Positions 41,449 to 50,161 are shown, counted from the stretch's first letter. The stretch: DNA of 64,000 bases from Wolbachia pipientis (GCA_023052945.1 CP095495.1:62001-126000), one strand, 5' to 3'. The notes: generated from the letters alone by a model not told the origin. Program-made: numbers and translations.

Positions 41449-41727
41449 CTACCTAAAGTAGTAAGCTACTGTATATTTTACAAAGTGAATTGTTATTAGC
41501 AATATCATTATAGATAAATCTAATCCATTGAACGGTGGTATATATCTTCTAATAATCTTTAGTGGTGGATATGTCAATTGGTTCAAGATGTGCATTATGC
41601 TACTGACAGTTTCATTATATATGTTCACCATATTAAGTTTAACCAGCCAGTTTAAGACAACCCAACATATTAGAATGAAGCTATAAAGATCAAGTAACGT
41701 GTTGAGTAGATATATGATTGGATGCAT
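41449..41727 (-). CDS. YggT family membrane protein
   Basis: 92 residues with two hydrophobic helices (YLLNTLLDLYSFILICWVVL and LSIMILLITIHFVKYTV) and the conserved linker LTYPPLKIIRRYIPPFNGLDLS. The family is linked to membrane or osmotic functions and is often near division genes. Its stop codon abuts the ftsK start. Confidence 0.9.
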   Translation of the reverse strand: MHPIIYLLNTLLDLYSFILICWVVLNWLVKLNMVNIYNETVSSIMHILNQLTYPPLKIIRRYIPPFNGLDLSIMILLITIHFVKYTVAYYFR

Positions 41728-41888
41728 ACATATCTATTACACGAAAGATATATAAAAGACAAGTATTTAGGCTTTTTAAACTCAAAATGTTATTTTTGCT
41801 GAACCAAAAAAAACTTCATTTTTTGAGCTGCACCTAAGGTAGGAGGAAGGAGTGGTGTATAAAAATATATACACTATTATAGTACATT

Positions 41889-42179
41889 TTATTGCTTCTT
41901 ATAAGATTCTCTTCTGTGTTTTATTGAAGTGATAGTTACTATACGTTCTAAAGTATTTACGCGATAAATGATGCGATAGTCACAAATCCTTAGTTTTCTT
42001 TGTCCTTTAAATTTACCTTGTAATGGTTCACCATTACCAATAGGATCGGTTGCAATACGTCCTCTTATTGCATTTTTAATCCTTAGTTTTATAGTTTCTG
42101 GAAAAGCTGATATGTCCTTTCGAATACTCTTAAGATATTTGATAGTGTACAGACTACTTCCAGATTTCTTCGCTGTCAT
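41889..42179 (-). CDS. RelE/ParE-family toxin
   Basis: 96 residues with the fold's hallmarks: YTIKYLKSIRKDI near the N terminus, PLQGKFKGQRKLRICDYRIIYRV and the C-terminal IVTITSIKHRRESYKK. RelE members cut mRNA on the ribosome while ParE members poison gyrase; the sequence does not decide between them. The start lies 26 bases inside the upstream antitoxin gene, the normal layout of such pairs. Confidence 0.85.
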   Translation of the reverse strand: MTAKKSGSSLYTIKYLKSIRKDISAFPETIKLRIKNAIRGRIATDPIGNGEPLQGKFKGQRKLRICDYRIIYRVNTLERIVTITSIKHRRESYKKQ

Positions 42180-42372
42180 CTACCTCTTCCGCACCTGGAA
42201 CATCGCGTTCAATAGCACGCTCAACTAATATTGTATCCTCTTCAAATTCGATTGCTTGTTGCATTAATTTTTCTGCTAGATCTTGAATGGATTTATTTCT
42301 TACTTTAGCTAATCCAGCAAGACACTCTAAAGTTTCTTTGCTGAAAGTGATACTAGTGTTTGGGCTTACCAT
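42154..42372 (-). CDS. Antitoxin of the RelE/ParE pair (ribbon-helix-helix type)
   Basis: About 72 residues. ITFSKETLECLAGLAKVRNKSIQDLAEKLMQQAIEFEED looks like a ribbon-helix-helix DNA-binding region, followed by an acidic tail (GAEEVDDSEEIW) suited to covering the toxin. The frame opens at a TTG (42384), but ATG at 42372 is chosen. It precedes and overlaps the toxin gene, and probably autoregulates the pair. Confidence 0.75.
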   Translation of the reverse strand: MVSPNTSITFSKETLECLAGLAKVRNKSIQDLAEKLMQQAIEFEEDTILVERAIERDVPGAEEVDDSEEIWK

Positions 42373-42564
42373 AAGTTTTACCAAAGTCTACTACTGTAAC
42401 AATTGTACAACATTTTTCTGAATTTTTCAATAAAGAAAGTTGCTGATATGTAAGAAAAATTTTGCCATCTGCGTTAATAAAGATTTAGCATATTTATCTG
42501 CGGTCTCTATTCTATTACTTAAGTTAGACCACTTCTTTCTATTAATATTTTTTGTTTACAAAAA

Positions 42565-42993
42565 TTACTCATCACGCAGTTGATCTATGGATATAATACT
42601 ACCGTTTGATAATTTTTCAGTACATTTTTCACTTTTGTATTCTTTATCAGAATCGATACTAAATATTAAAACATCCCCTGAAATTTTATCACGAAACTCA
42701 CTAATAGCAAAAAACGGTATAGTAATTCGCTCTTGTTTTCCTTGAAAACTCAAACTGACGCTAAATTTATCCTCAGAAACTTTTAAATCATAGAATTGAT
42801 GCTGTAATATAATAAGCATTTGAGTAGGGTATGACTTTTTTAAACGATCTGGCATGGTCACACCATTAAAATGTGTGAAAAATAATATTTCTAAGTAAGG
42901 GGTAAAACCATTACCTGATATAACATCTAAAGTCTTTTTGATAACTTGAAACTTGGCAGAATTAAGCAATTTTTTGTAATCTGTTTGCTCCAT
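42565..42993 (-). CDS. sspB: ClpXP adaptor SspB
   Basis: Adaptor that binds ssrA-tagged proteins and delivers them to ClpXP. 142 residues. It matches the alphaproteobacterial SspB pattern: FTHFNGVTMPDRLKKSYPTQ, MLIILQHQFYDLKV, FSVSLSFQGKQERITIPF and the strand that follows. The short charged C terminus would be the ClpX-docking tail. It lies immediately downstream of the tmRNA gene on the same strand with no visible terminator between. Confidence 0.85.
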   Translation of the reverse strand: MEQTDYKKLLNSAKFQVIKKTLDVISGNGFTPYLEILFFTHFNGVTMPDRLKKSYPTQMLIILQHQFYDLKVSEDKFSVSLSFQGKQERITIPFFAISEFRDKISGDVLIFSIDSDKEYKSEKCTEKLSNGSIISIDQLRDE

Positions 42994-43014
42994 ATAACTT
43001 TCACATACATAAAC

Positions 43015-43312
43015 TTTTGGGGAACTTCTGTTACCCGGCGTTCCCTGAACCGTGCTTATAGCAATGAAGTTATAGTGCTTAAATTAAGCAGCTATTGCAA
43101 CATTGTCTTCAGCAGCAAAATTATCGTTTGCATTTAAATTATGAACTCTTAGCGGTGGTGTCTAACCGAGCAAAGCTACCATCTTTACTATGCATGTCGA
43201 TCCTTATTCGTCCCCATATAAATTAAAAAAATGGTGGAGACGCCGAGTACTGCCCTCGGGTCCAATACACCTATTACAAGGTAATTTTATTGCTATAGTA
43301 CACAAAGTGTAC
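43015..43312 (-). ncRNA. ssrA: tmRNA, two-piece circularly permuted form
   Basis: Rescues ribosomes stalled on broken mRNA. On the minus strand the acceptor piece comes first: T-arm CCGAG-GGCAGTA-CTCGG (43243-43259), acceptor strand CGTCTCC, A, and encoded CCA ending at 43232. After a 16-base AT spacer the coding piece begins at 43215 with GGGGACG, which pairs with the acceptor strand. The tag frame is at 43084-43131 and reads ANDNFAAEDNVAIAA then stop. A GGGAAC/GTTCCC stem lies at 43020-43045. The permuted order is known for alphaproteobacteria. Outer ends are approximate. Confidence 0.92.
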
Positions 43313-43318
43313 ATAGCT

Positions 43319-43347
43319 ATTATATAGCAACATTAAATAAATGTCAA
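43319..43347 (-). promoter_or_regulatory. Consensus promoter of ssrA
   Basis: On the minus strand TTGACA (43342-43347), 17 bases, TATAAT (43319-43324): a perfect sigma70 match. The predicted start near 43312 is followed by a hairpin with GTACAC/GTGTAC arms (43298-43312). Confidence 0.85.
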
Positions 43348-43356
43348 GATATTATG

Positions 43357-43526
43357 TGACCTTACCCAGAAAAAGTGGAGAGAAAGTTAAGAAAATTTTT
43401 TACAAAAAGAATGATGAATCACAATGTTCAGGAATGCAATAATTAATAGCAGAATGCCTACGCTGTTTTTTGTAAAAATTTCTATGTATTCAAATATAGC
43501 AGTTCTAGCTTGTTGAACGGAGTGCT
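43357..43526 (-). mobile_element. Truncated IS3 element end
   Basis: About 170 bases starting TGACCTTACCCAGAAAAAG are a diverged copy of the transposase-3' end of the IS3 element at 43913 (shared GAATGATGAATCA, TATTCAAATATAGCAGTT). It stops where the miniature element begins at 43527 and does not resume after it. Confidence 0.75.
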
Positions 43527-43720
43527 TAGGTCCAAAGTGTGATGGTATGATATATAAGAAATTGCCATCGAAGGAGGAATTATGGTTACACCTTTACAAC
43601 TTTGTTATATTACGCAAAAAGACTCAAAACTCTCAAAACCTTATGAATTTATATGTAACCAGTGGACACAAGCATCCTGAATTATTTATACTAAATCCAT
43701 ACCATCACACTTTGGACCTA
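43527..43720 (+). mobile_element. Internally deleted IS with 23-base perfect inverted repeats (194 bp)
   Basis: The repeats begin TAGGTCCAAAG and end TGATGGTATG (43527-43549 and 43698-43720). TA flanks the GGTCC core on both sides, as in TA-targeting elements. Inside, AAGGAGG precedes ATG at 43581, then only a short N-terminal piece and a C-terminal piece (KPYEFICNQWTQ, then after a frame change HPELFILNPYHHTLDL) of a transposase remain. The parent IS family is not identified. It may be mobilised in trans. Confidence 0.75.
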
Positions 43721-43802
43721 GTTCCTTATTCATTCTCACAATCCGTGAACGGTTACAAATACTGGAGTTTACCCTCTTTCTTATCATTTTTCTAATCTAT
43801 AG

Positions 43803-43912
43803 TTAACGTTCAAAATCATATTCGAAAAGTATCTCATATATTTCCAGATTTTTTTTAACGCTATTTATTTCATCCTCAACATTGTCTCTACCTTTATGAA
43901 CTAAGTAGCAGC
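43803..43912 (-). pseudogene. C-terminal fragment of an unknown protein
   Basis: About 36 codons open from the IS3 border to TAA at 43803 on the minus strand (CYLVHKGRDNVEDEINSV then KKNLEIYEILFEYDFER). Composition is protein-like, but no start exists because the IS3 end lies directly upstream. I do not recognise it. Confidence 0.3.
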
Positions 43913-43954
43913 TGACCTTACCCAGGAAAAGTGGAGAGAAAATTGGGAATGTTT

Positions 43955-44850
43955 TTACAAAGAGAATGATGAATCAAAAAGCTCAGGGATGCAATAGTTA
44001 ATAGTAGAATGTCTGCGTTGTTTGTTATAAAAAATTTCTATATATTCAAATATAGCAGTTTTAATAGACTGTTTGGAGTACTTAGCAGTATTTATTAATA
44101 ACTCTCTTTTCAGAGAACTAAAGAAACTTTCTACAACGGAATTGTCGTAACAATAGCCTTTGTAACTCATGCTAGGAACTATGTTCTTTATAGCTAGTAG
44201 ATTTTGGTAATTTTTTGAAGTATATTGTGAACCTTGATCGCTATGTAATAGTAGATTCTTGGGATGGTTACGCTTGTAAATGGCCATTAACAAAGAGTCA
44301 ATAACCAACTGTTTATTTATTGAGCTACTCATCGACCAGCCAACTACCATACGTGAATATAGATCGATTACTACTGCCAAATATAGCCATCCTTTCTTGG
44401 TTCTTATATAAGTAATATCAGTCACCCACACTTTATTTGGTTGATCGGTAATAAAATTTTGATCTAATATATTGGGAACTATGACTCTATTGTCAGTTTG
44501 CCGTTTCTTGGTTTTAAATTTTCTTTTAAGTATAGCCTTAATGCCATTTTCTTTCATAACATTTTGCACTGTTTTGATGTTGTAATTTTTACCTAAAGCT
44601 TTCAATTCAGCATGAATTTTAGGGGCACCATATCTGCATTTAGAAACTTGATGTATTTTTTGAATATCTGCTAATAGATCTTTTTTTGCCAATTCCCTAT
44701 TGCTTATTTTTTTAGCAAGCCATTTGTAATAACCACTAGCAGATACACCAGAAATTCTACATAATTCTTGTACTTTATAGCAATTGCTATGCTCTTTTAT
44801 AAAAAGATATTTTACTCTTTTTGACTGGCAAAATATCCCAGGGCTTTTTT
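43955..44850 (-). CDS. IS3 transposase OrfB (rve integrase domain)
   Basis: DDE recombinase. The frame is open from the A8 run near 44845 (KKSPGIFCQSKR...) through CRISGVSASGYYKWL and KCRYGAPKIHAEL. The catalytic residues lie in WVTDITYI, LLHSDQGSQYTS and NSVVESFFSSLKRE. It has no ATG near its start and is expected to be made as an OrfAB fusion by minus-one frameshifting on AAAAAAAAG. Confidence 0.88.
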
Positions 44851-45111
44851 TTAAATGTCTCTTTCCCTTGTTACTCTTGCTAACTCTCTCTTTAAGTCAA
44901 ATCTCTCTTTATCATAAGGCGCTACGTTACCCCTGCCCGGAAATGCATTTACTGCTGACTTTTTCTCGTTATACTTCTTTATCCACTTACCTAATATACC
45001 GGGATTTATACCTAGATCCCTTGCTATTTGTGAAATTGTTTCTCCCCTTTCTCTGAAAAGTTTTACAGCTTCTTCTTTGAACTCTGCTGTATACTCTCTT
45101 CCATTTGTCAT
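44851..45111 (-). CDS. IS3 transposase OrfA (helix-turn-helix)
   Basis: 86 residues starting MTNGREYTAEFKEEAVKLF, a Tnp_1 helix-turn-helix (ISQIARDLGINPGILGKWI) and a leucine-zipper-like end (DLKRELARVTRERDI). It stops immediately before the A8 slippery run that leads into orfB. Confidence 0.88.
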   Translation of the reverse strand: MTNGREYTAEFKEEAVKLFRERGETISQIARDLGINPGILGKWIKKYNEKKSAVNAFPGRGNVAPYDKERFDLKRELARVTRERDI

Positions 45112-45188
45112 ATTGCACCTCTTTATGAAAACATTTTTTACTATAAAAACGTCTCAACTTTCTCTCCACTTTTCCTGGGTAAGGTCAG

Positions 45189-45380
45189 ATGATGATAATG
45201 TACATATAGTGTTTCGATTAAAAGAACTCGCTCTGGAAGGGCAAAAAAAAATGTTCAACATTGTATCAGGACTGTGGGATCCAGTTTTCTTTACAAATTC
45301 ACCAAAAGTGTTTCATTCTATAACGCAAAACCCATATTCACAAAACCCAATGCATTACTTGCAGTCTAGATCCCAGTGTT
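45189..45380 (+). pseudogene. Possible gene fragment next to IS3
   Basis: A plus-strand frame of about 60 codons (DDDNVHIVFRLKELALEG..., FNIVSGLWDPVFFTNSPKVF, NPYSQNPM) runs from the IS3 border into a palindromic element. It has no start of its own and no family I know. It may be a remnant of a gene cut by IS3. Confidence 0.25.
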
Positions 45381-45497
45381 AGCTACTCGGATGACAAAAA
45401 AAGAGCGCTGGAATGACACCTGTAGCCCTACGTCATACCGCGATTCATTCGCGGTATCTCTTAACATAGATCCCGCTAACACGTAGCGGGATGACGG
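45366..45497. repeat. Palindromic element cassette
   Basis: ATCCCAGTG half unit, a GGAATGACA unit, an ACCGCGATTCATTCGCGGT hairpin near 45440 and an ATCCCGCT...AGCGGGAT hairpin near 45471-45494. It directly adjoins the 3' end of repeat copy D. Confidence 0.82.
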
Positions 45498-45505
45498 TTG
45501 TCGTT

Positions 45506-45979
45506 TAGCTATAAATATTAAGAAATTTACCAAATGAAAAAAAAGGCAAAAGAAGCCCCATGGTTGGCTAATTACTTACATTATACTTTCAAGTATGGCG
45601 TTTTTTTATTCTAAACGTTTAATAACCGCGATTCAGTTGCTTTTAAGCCGCAACTAACCTAAATTATAAACATTAAGAAATTTACTAAACAGAAAAAAAG
45701 GCAAAAGAAACCCTAGGGTAGCTAGTTATTCACCATCCATTTTTTAAGTTGACGTTTTTTTATGTTTTAAATGCTTTATAAGCGCATTTCAGCTTATATT
45801 AGGTAAAAACCTAGAAATTTTATAAAGACATAGAGTGCACATAGTGCAAAAAATTAAACATGATACACCAGATACGTGAGTTTTTTGTCATTTAATCTGT
45901 ACAGAGAAGATAAATAAATAGCTTCAGTGTTTATGATAAGGGGACTGGCGGAGTTTGTCAAGCAAGTTTTTTCGTTTCT
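45506..45979 (-). repeat. Dispersed repeat copy D (two modules)
   Basis: Minus-strand copy with TTGACA (45956-45961), 17 bases, TATCAT (45933-45938). Both modules and both T-rich ends (read on the minus strand) are present. A GCACATAGTGC hairpin is near 45845. With the cassette before it, this fills 45366-45979, and no gene is seen up to the PBP2 stop. Confidence 0.82.
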
Positions 45980-46017
45980 ATTCCCAATGTTATATGGTTA
46001 TGCAAGAAGTCTAATAC

Positions 46018-47574
46018 TCATAGGGACCATCTTTCAAGCATGTATTGAAATATCTCATTAGCTATAGCAACATCTTGGCGCGGGGCTTTGCCGTGTTCTA
46101 TAAACACAGAGATTGCGTAGCGCGAGTTATGGTAAGGCCCATAAGCGATAAATAACTTATGACTTTCACCCTTAGAGTTTATCTCTGGTGTACCGGTTTT
46201 GCCGGCAATTTGTATGCCGCCTAGCCCTTTTCTATAGTTAGAATTCACCACGTCAAACATAGCTTTTCGAATTATGCTAAAATGCTCATAATCTACATCA
46301 ATGTCAGGGAAATTTTGCACTGTATTACTCATTTCAATGTGGGGAATTACCTCTTTTCCTGTTGCAATCCTCGCTGCAAGAACTGCAAGCTGCAGTGGTG
46401 TTGTAAGTATATACCCTTGTCCTATAACTAAGTTGATAGTGTCACCTAAATACCACTGCGAATATAGCTTTCGTGCGCGCCAATCTCTATCGGGCAACAA
46501 TCCCGGAGCTTCTTCCTTAAACGTTCCAATCAGCGACCCACCGCCAATACCAAATTTTCTGGCCATTTCCACCAGAGAGTCTACACTTATTTTTTTTCCT
46601 ATGTTATAAAAGTAAGTGTTGCATGATAATGCCATTGCCTCATTTAAAGATACATACCCATGGACTTTGCTTTTCAGGCAACGAAATTTCCGCTCACCTA
46701 TTTTCATATAGCCCTTACACGAGAATTTCTCTTCTGGTGTTATTATCCCGTCTTTTAAACCCGCAAGCGCAACTATTACTTTAAATATTGAACCAGGTGG
46801 AATTTGATACGACAATGCACGATTCACAAGTGGTAATGAAGGAGCATTCAAGCTTTCCCAAGTCTCATTTGATAGTCTGCTTGCAAAAAGATTATTATCG
46901 TAAGAAGGTGAATTATATAGCGCTAAAATTTCTCCATTATTTACATCAATTACCACTGCGGAGCCCTGGTGATCTTTAAATACCTCTGCGATTTTCTCTT
47001 GCAGATTAATATCAATTGTTAGCTGTACATCTTGTCCATCTTGTTGTGGTATGCTTGATAATTCTTTTATGACGCGTTTTTTAGAATTTATTTCCTGCTC
47101 AGATTTTCCTGACTTGCCTTTCAATATATGATCATATGTATATTCAATACCGCTGATTCCTACTTCGTTTATGCCTTGCTGTCTTTTTGTATATCCGATT
47201 ACATGAGAACATATTGAACCAAACGGGTAATAACGTTTATAAAGAGCAGTTACTTTTGTTTCTGACGATCTTGCTATTTTAGACTCGACTTCTGATAATG
47301 TTTGCAAATCGACCTCCTCACCAGAACCATCAAATAAAACAACATACGAAATTTTGTTTATCGCAAGTTCAGTGCTATTCCTATCTAAAATTTTGCCCCG
47401 CTGAGGCATAATAGCGGTGATTCGTACCCTATTGTTATTAGACAGCGTTTCGTATTTTTGTCTGTTTCGTATTTGTAAATTATATAACCTATAGCTAAAA
47501 ATAGCGGAAATGGTAAGCTGAATACCACCTAATATGAATGCTCTGCGGTTAAAGACTTTGTTTTTTGTCCACAT
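46018..47574 (-). CDS. mrdA: Penicillin-binding protein 2 (transpeptidase)
   Basis: Class B PBP cross-linking peptidoglycan during elongation, partner of the MreB system. 518 residues: one N-terminal membrane anchor (11-30), the dimerisation domain with MPQRGKILDRN, and the transpeptidase domain with SIFK at 262-265, SCN at 317-319 and KTGT at 459-462. Shorter than E. coli PBP2 (633). Its start overlaps the end of the deacetylase gene by 26 bases. Confidence 0.94.
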   Translation of the reverse strand: MWTKNKVFNRRAFILGGIQLTISAIFSYRLYNLQIRNRQKYETLSNNNRVRITAIMPQRGKILDRNSTELAINKISYVVLFDGSGEEVDLQTLSEVESKIARSSETKVTALYKRYYPFGSICSHVIGYTKRQQGINEVGISGIEYTYDHILKGKSGKSEQEINSKKRVIKELSSIPQQDGQDVQLTIDINLQEKIAEVFKDHQGSAVVIDVNNGEILALYNSPSYDNNLFASRLSNETWESLNAPSLPLVNRALSYQIPPGSIFKVIVALAGLKDGIITPEEKFSCKGYMKIGERKFRCLKSKVHGYVSLNEAMALSCNTYFYNIGKKISVDSLVEMARKFGIGGGSLIGTFKEEAPGLLPDRDWRARKLYSQWYLGDTINLVIGQGYILTTPLQLAVLAARIATGKEVIPHIEMSNTVQNFPDIDVDYEHFSIIRKAMFDVVNSNYRKGLGGIQIAGKTGTPEINSKGESHKLFIAYGPYHNSRYAISVFIEHGKAPRQDVAIANEIFQYMLERWSL

Positions 47575-48367
47575 AACATTCCTTCAAAACGCACTTTTTC
47601 CCCTCTTTTGTTGTTACACTTCTGGCTTTTACCGTATTACAAACCCTTTTTTCCCACTCACTTAAGGTAATAAACTTGTAACCCGATTTTTTTAGTATTT
47701 TAATAATATGAGGTAAAGCTTCAATTGTGTTTGATCTGTTATTGTGATCATGAAACAGTATAACTGCTCCATTATGTACATTACTTAAAACTCTTTCAAC
47801 TAAAGCTTCTGGCTTATCACCTTGCCAATCTAGCGAATCAACTGTCCATAATATCGAATACATATCCAATTTATTAGTATTTTTAATCAGATTATCGTCA
47901 TGACATCCATATGGCGGGCGAAACCATTTTACATCTTGTTTTATTGCATTTTTAATTGCTGTATTTGTCTTTTCCAATTCTTGCAATTGTTCCTCACTTG
48001 AAAGTGATGTCAACTTCCTATGCGACCAAGAGTGATTGCCTAACTCATGACCTGCTTCATGGATTTTCTTTACTATCTCATATGTTTTTTTATTTATACG
48101 TTCACCAAGCACAAAAAACGTTGCTTTTGCTTCATAGCTTTCCAGAACATTAATAATATCGTTTACTCTATTGTTGGAAGGCCCATCATCAAACGTAAGC
48201 GCAACAAACTTATCGTCGTTATTCAACAATTTTTTTATATTACTTAAATTTCTATATGATAGATCCAGATTACAACTAAGCCCACAGTATGGTAAATTAA
48301 AATTACAATCACCACAGAAAACCGCGCTTGAGTATAGCAAAAGAAAAGTTATTATCCTTATAAACAT
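47549..48367 (-). CDS. Polysaccharide deacetylase (NodB homology)
   Basis: Exported carbohydrate esterase family 4 enzyme, likely acting on N-acetylated glycans such as peptidoglycan. 272 residues with a signal peptide (MFIRIITFLLLYSSAVFCG), motif 1 TFDDGP with the catalytic Asp, motif 2 HSWSH (zinc), motif 3 RPPYG, and LFHD near the end. It overlaps the PBP2 gene, suggesting one cell-wall unit. Confidence 0.9.
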   Translation of the reverse strand: MFIRIITFLLLYSSAVFCGDCNFNLPYCGLSCNLDLSYRNLSNIKKLLNNDDKFVALTFDDGPSNNRVNDIINVLESYEAKATFFVLGERINKKTYEIVKKIHEAGHELGNHSWSHRKLTSLSSEEQLQELEKTNTAIKNAIKQDVKWFRPPYGCHDDNLIKNTNKLDMYSILWTVDSLDWQGDKPEALVERVLSNVHNGAVILFHDHNNRSNTIEALPHIIKILKKSGYKFITLSEWEKRVCNTVKARSVTTKEGKKCVLKECYVDKKQSL

Positions 48368-48492
48368 TTTGTAATCAGCAAAGCGATAGGATACTATGCA
48401 CTTTTTTGCTAAGTTAAGCCATCTTTAATTGCTGTAGCCTTTATTTCATCACTTCTTTAATATATTGTATTAACAATTTTATATAATATATT

Positions 48493-48615
48493 ATGATTGC
48501 AAATATAAATACCGTTGCGCTTCAGGGAATTAGCACAGTAAATGTCAATGCACAAATTCATATGGCAAATGGTATTCCAGCTTTTAAAGCAACAAGGACA
48601 ACATTGCAAATTTAG
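48493..48615 (+). pseudogene. N-terminal fragment of ComM/YifB Mg-chelatase-like ATPase
   Basis: 40 codons starting MIANINTVALQGI and continuing VNVNAQIHMANGIPAF match the opening of ComM/YifB. Full proteins are about 500 residues; a stop follows at 48613. The next bases to radC are open in one frame (RELLRQKAGVEFVYN) but are not ComM. ComM is a helicase aiding DNA integration in natural transformation. Confidence 0.6.
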
Positions 48616-48699
48616 AGTTCAAGAGGGTTATTCCTCGAGAACTACTGCGTCAGAAAGCTGGCGTTGAATTTGTATATAATGTTGATCTTGGAGGTTTTT

Positions 48700-49359
48700 A
48701 TGAATAATAGTGAGAGAAAAGAGAAATTAGAAACTCGTATTCTAACAAGTAGAGGGAGATCTTTGCTTGACCATGAGCTACTGGAACGTAATCTATCTGC
48801 GTGTACAGAAGGAAGAGAAGTGGCCAAAAGGCTAATGGAGCTCTTTAGTAGTTTAGGAAGGGTAATTAATGCTGATTTTCATGAGCTAAAAAATGTTACA
48901 GGAATAAACGATAGAGCAATAGCAAATATCTTTTGCCTGAAAGAGATTTTCGATAGGATATTGAAAGGTAAGTTGAAAAAGCTGTCGATTCTTGATAATA
49001 GAGAAGAGCTACTAAAATACTTTAAAGCAGCAATAGGGCAGTCACGAAAGGAAAGCTTACGAGTGGCATACTTAGATCGAAGTGGTCATTTAATATATGA
49101 GTACATTCAAGACTGTGGAACTATAGACAGAGTACCTCTGTATGTGAGGGAAATAATAAAACAGGGATTACTGATTGATGCAGCATCTGTTGCAATTTTA
49201 CATAATCATCCAAGCGGAGATATAGAACCATCAAAGGAGGATGAGAATAACACACTCACATTAGCTGCAACTTGTGAAAATGTAGGGATGAAATTGATAG
49301 ATCATATAATTGTCACACAGAAGAGCCACTTTAGTTTTTATGACAGTGGCTTATTGTAA
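48700..49359 (+). CDS. radC: RadC-family JAB/MPN domain protein
   Basis: 219 residues from ATG at 48700, with GGAGG eight bases upstream; in-frame ATGs from 48664 are less likely. An N-terminal helix-hairpin-helix region (SLGRVINADFHELKNVTGI) is followed by the JAMM zinc motif HNHPSGDIEPSKED. Biochemical role is unsettled. In Wolbachia a radC gene sits beside HTH regulators in phage WO regions, as here. Confidence 0.88.
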   Translation: MNNSERKEKLETRILTSRGRSLLDHELLERNLSACTEGREVAKRLMELFSSLGRVINADFHELKNVTGINDRAIANIFCLKEIFDRILKGKLKKLSILDNREELLKYFKAAIGQSRKESLRVAYLDRSGHLIYEYIQDCGTIDRVPLYVREIIKQGLLIDAASVAILHNHPSGDIEPSKEDENNTLTLAATCENVGMKLIDHIIVTQKSHFSFYDSGLL

Positions 49360-49369
49360 TCTGTAGACC

Positions 49370-49403
49370 AGAAGGAAAGTTCTCCAACTTTCCTTCTTTT
49401 TTT
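49370..49403 (+). terminator. Rho-independent terminator of radC
   Basis: A 12-base perfect stem (AGAAGGAAAGTT at 49370-49381 and its complement at 49386-49397), a four-base loop CTCC and a following T run to 49403. The best terminator in the window. Confidence 0.9.
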
Positions 49404-49461
49404 CACTTTATAAATTAAAAAATTCAATATAAGCTTGAACAGCTAAAATTAGTAATGAAAG

Positions 49462-49797
49462 GTGGAATTAGGCAAAAAAATAAAAGAGCTTAGGTTATAC
49501 TGTGGTTTGACACAAACTGAATTAGGAAAAAGAATAGGTGTTTCATATAGACAGATACAAAGGTACGAAAATGGTTCAAATTGCATTTTAGCTAGTAGAC
49601 TATATGACTTAGCAAAAGCCCTATCGATTAATGTTGCTGATTTTTTTACTGATGTGCATTACGACTCACATGAAGCTTATGATGAGGAGATATTAAAATT
49701 AGTCAAAGGATACAATGAAATTAAGAGCAAAAGGTTACGTAGTGTAGTTTATATATTGGTAAAATCTTTTTCTCAAAGTATATTATCTGATACGTAA
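49462..49797 (+). CDS. HTH (XRE) transcriptional regulator, phage-WO type, first of pair
   Basis: 111 residues beginning at a GTG (MELGKKIKELRLYCGLTQTEL), HTH at about residues 4-58 (LGKRIGVSYRQIQRYENG), then a short C-terminal extension. The usual relatives have about ten more residues before GKKI, so the 5' end may be eroded. An ATG at 49455 is out of frame. The stop at 49795-49797 is separated by one base from the next start. Confidence 0.75.
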   Translation: MELGKKIKELRLYCGLTQTELGKRIGVSYRQIQRYENGSNCILASRLYDLAKALSINVADFFTDVHYDSHEAYDEEILKLVKGYNEIKSKRLRSVVYILVKSFSQSILSDT

Positions 49798-49798
49798 A

Positions 49799-50161
49799 AT
49801 GACCATACAACATCCTATCGATAAGCAAATAGGTGAAAGAATAAGGAAGAGAAGGTTAATGTGTGGTTTTAGCCAAAGAGACTTAGGAAAAAAGCTTGGA
49901 ATTTCATTTCAGCATATACAAGGATATGAAACTGGAGAGGTAAGGCTTATAGTTGATAGGCTATATAAGTTAGCAGAAGCACTGTCCGTTGATATGTCAT
50001 ATTTTTTTACCAAAGCCTCTGAAGACTTGCATGATAAGGCCTTCCGTAGCGATGTGGGCAGCGAAGAAATATCAAGATTAGTAAGAGAATATAGAAAAAT
50101 TAAAGATGAAACATTGCGTGATATTGTGCATTCAGTGATAAAGGCTCTTGCTAACAAATAG
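49799..50161 (+). CDS. HTH (XRE) transcriptional regulator, second of pair
   Basis: 120 residues with HTH at about 11-65 (IGERIRKRRLMCGFSQRDL, GISFQHIQGYETG) and a C-terminal helix (LVREYRKIKDETLRDIVHSV) similar to that of the first gene. Phage WO regulators often carry two such HTH halves in one protein; here the halves are separate frames one base apart. Confidence 0.8.
   Translation: MTIQHPIDKQIGERIRKRRLMCGFSQRDLGKKLGISFQHIQGYETGEVRLIVDRLYKLAEALSVDMSYFFTKASEDLHDKAFRSDVGSEEISRLVREYRKIKDETLRDIVHSVIKALANK

Larger units (their letters stand above)
43913..45187 (-). mobile_element. IS3-family insertion sequence (1275 bp)
   Basis: Ends are TGACCTTACCCAGGAAAAG and its complement with about 28 matching bases. 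It encodes overlapping orfA and orfB. The ends are shared with the 141-bp miniature element at 34876 and the remnant at 43357. No obvious target duplication, and the sequences on the two sides appear unrelated. Confidence 0.9.
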
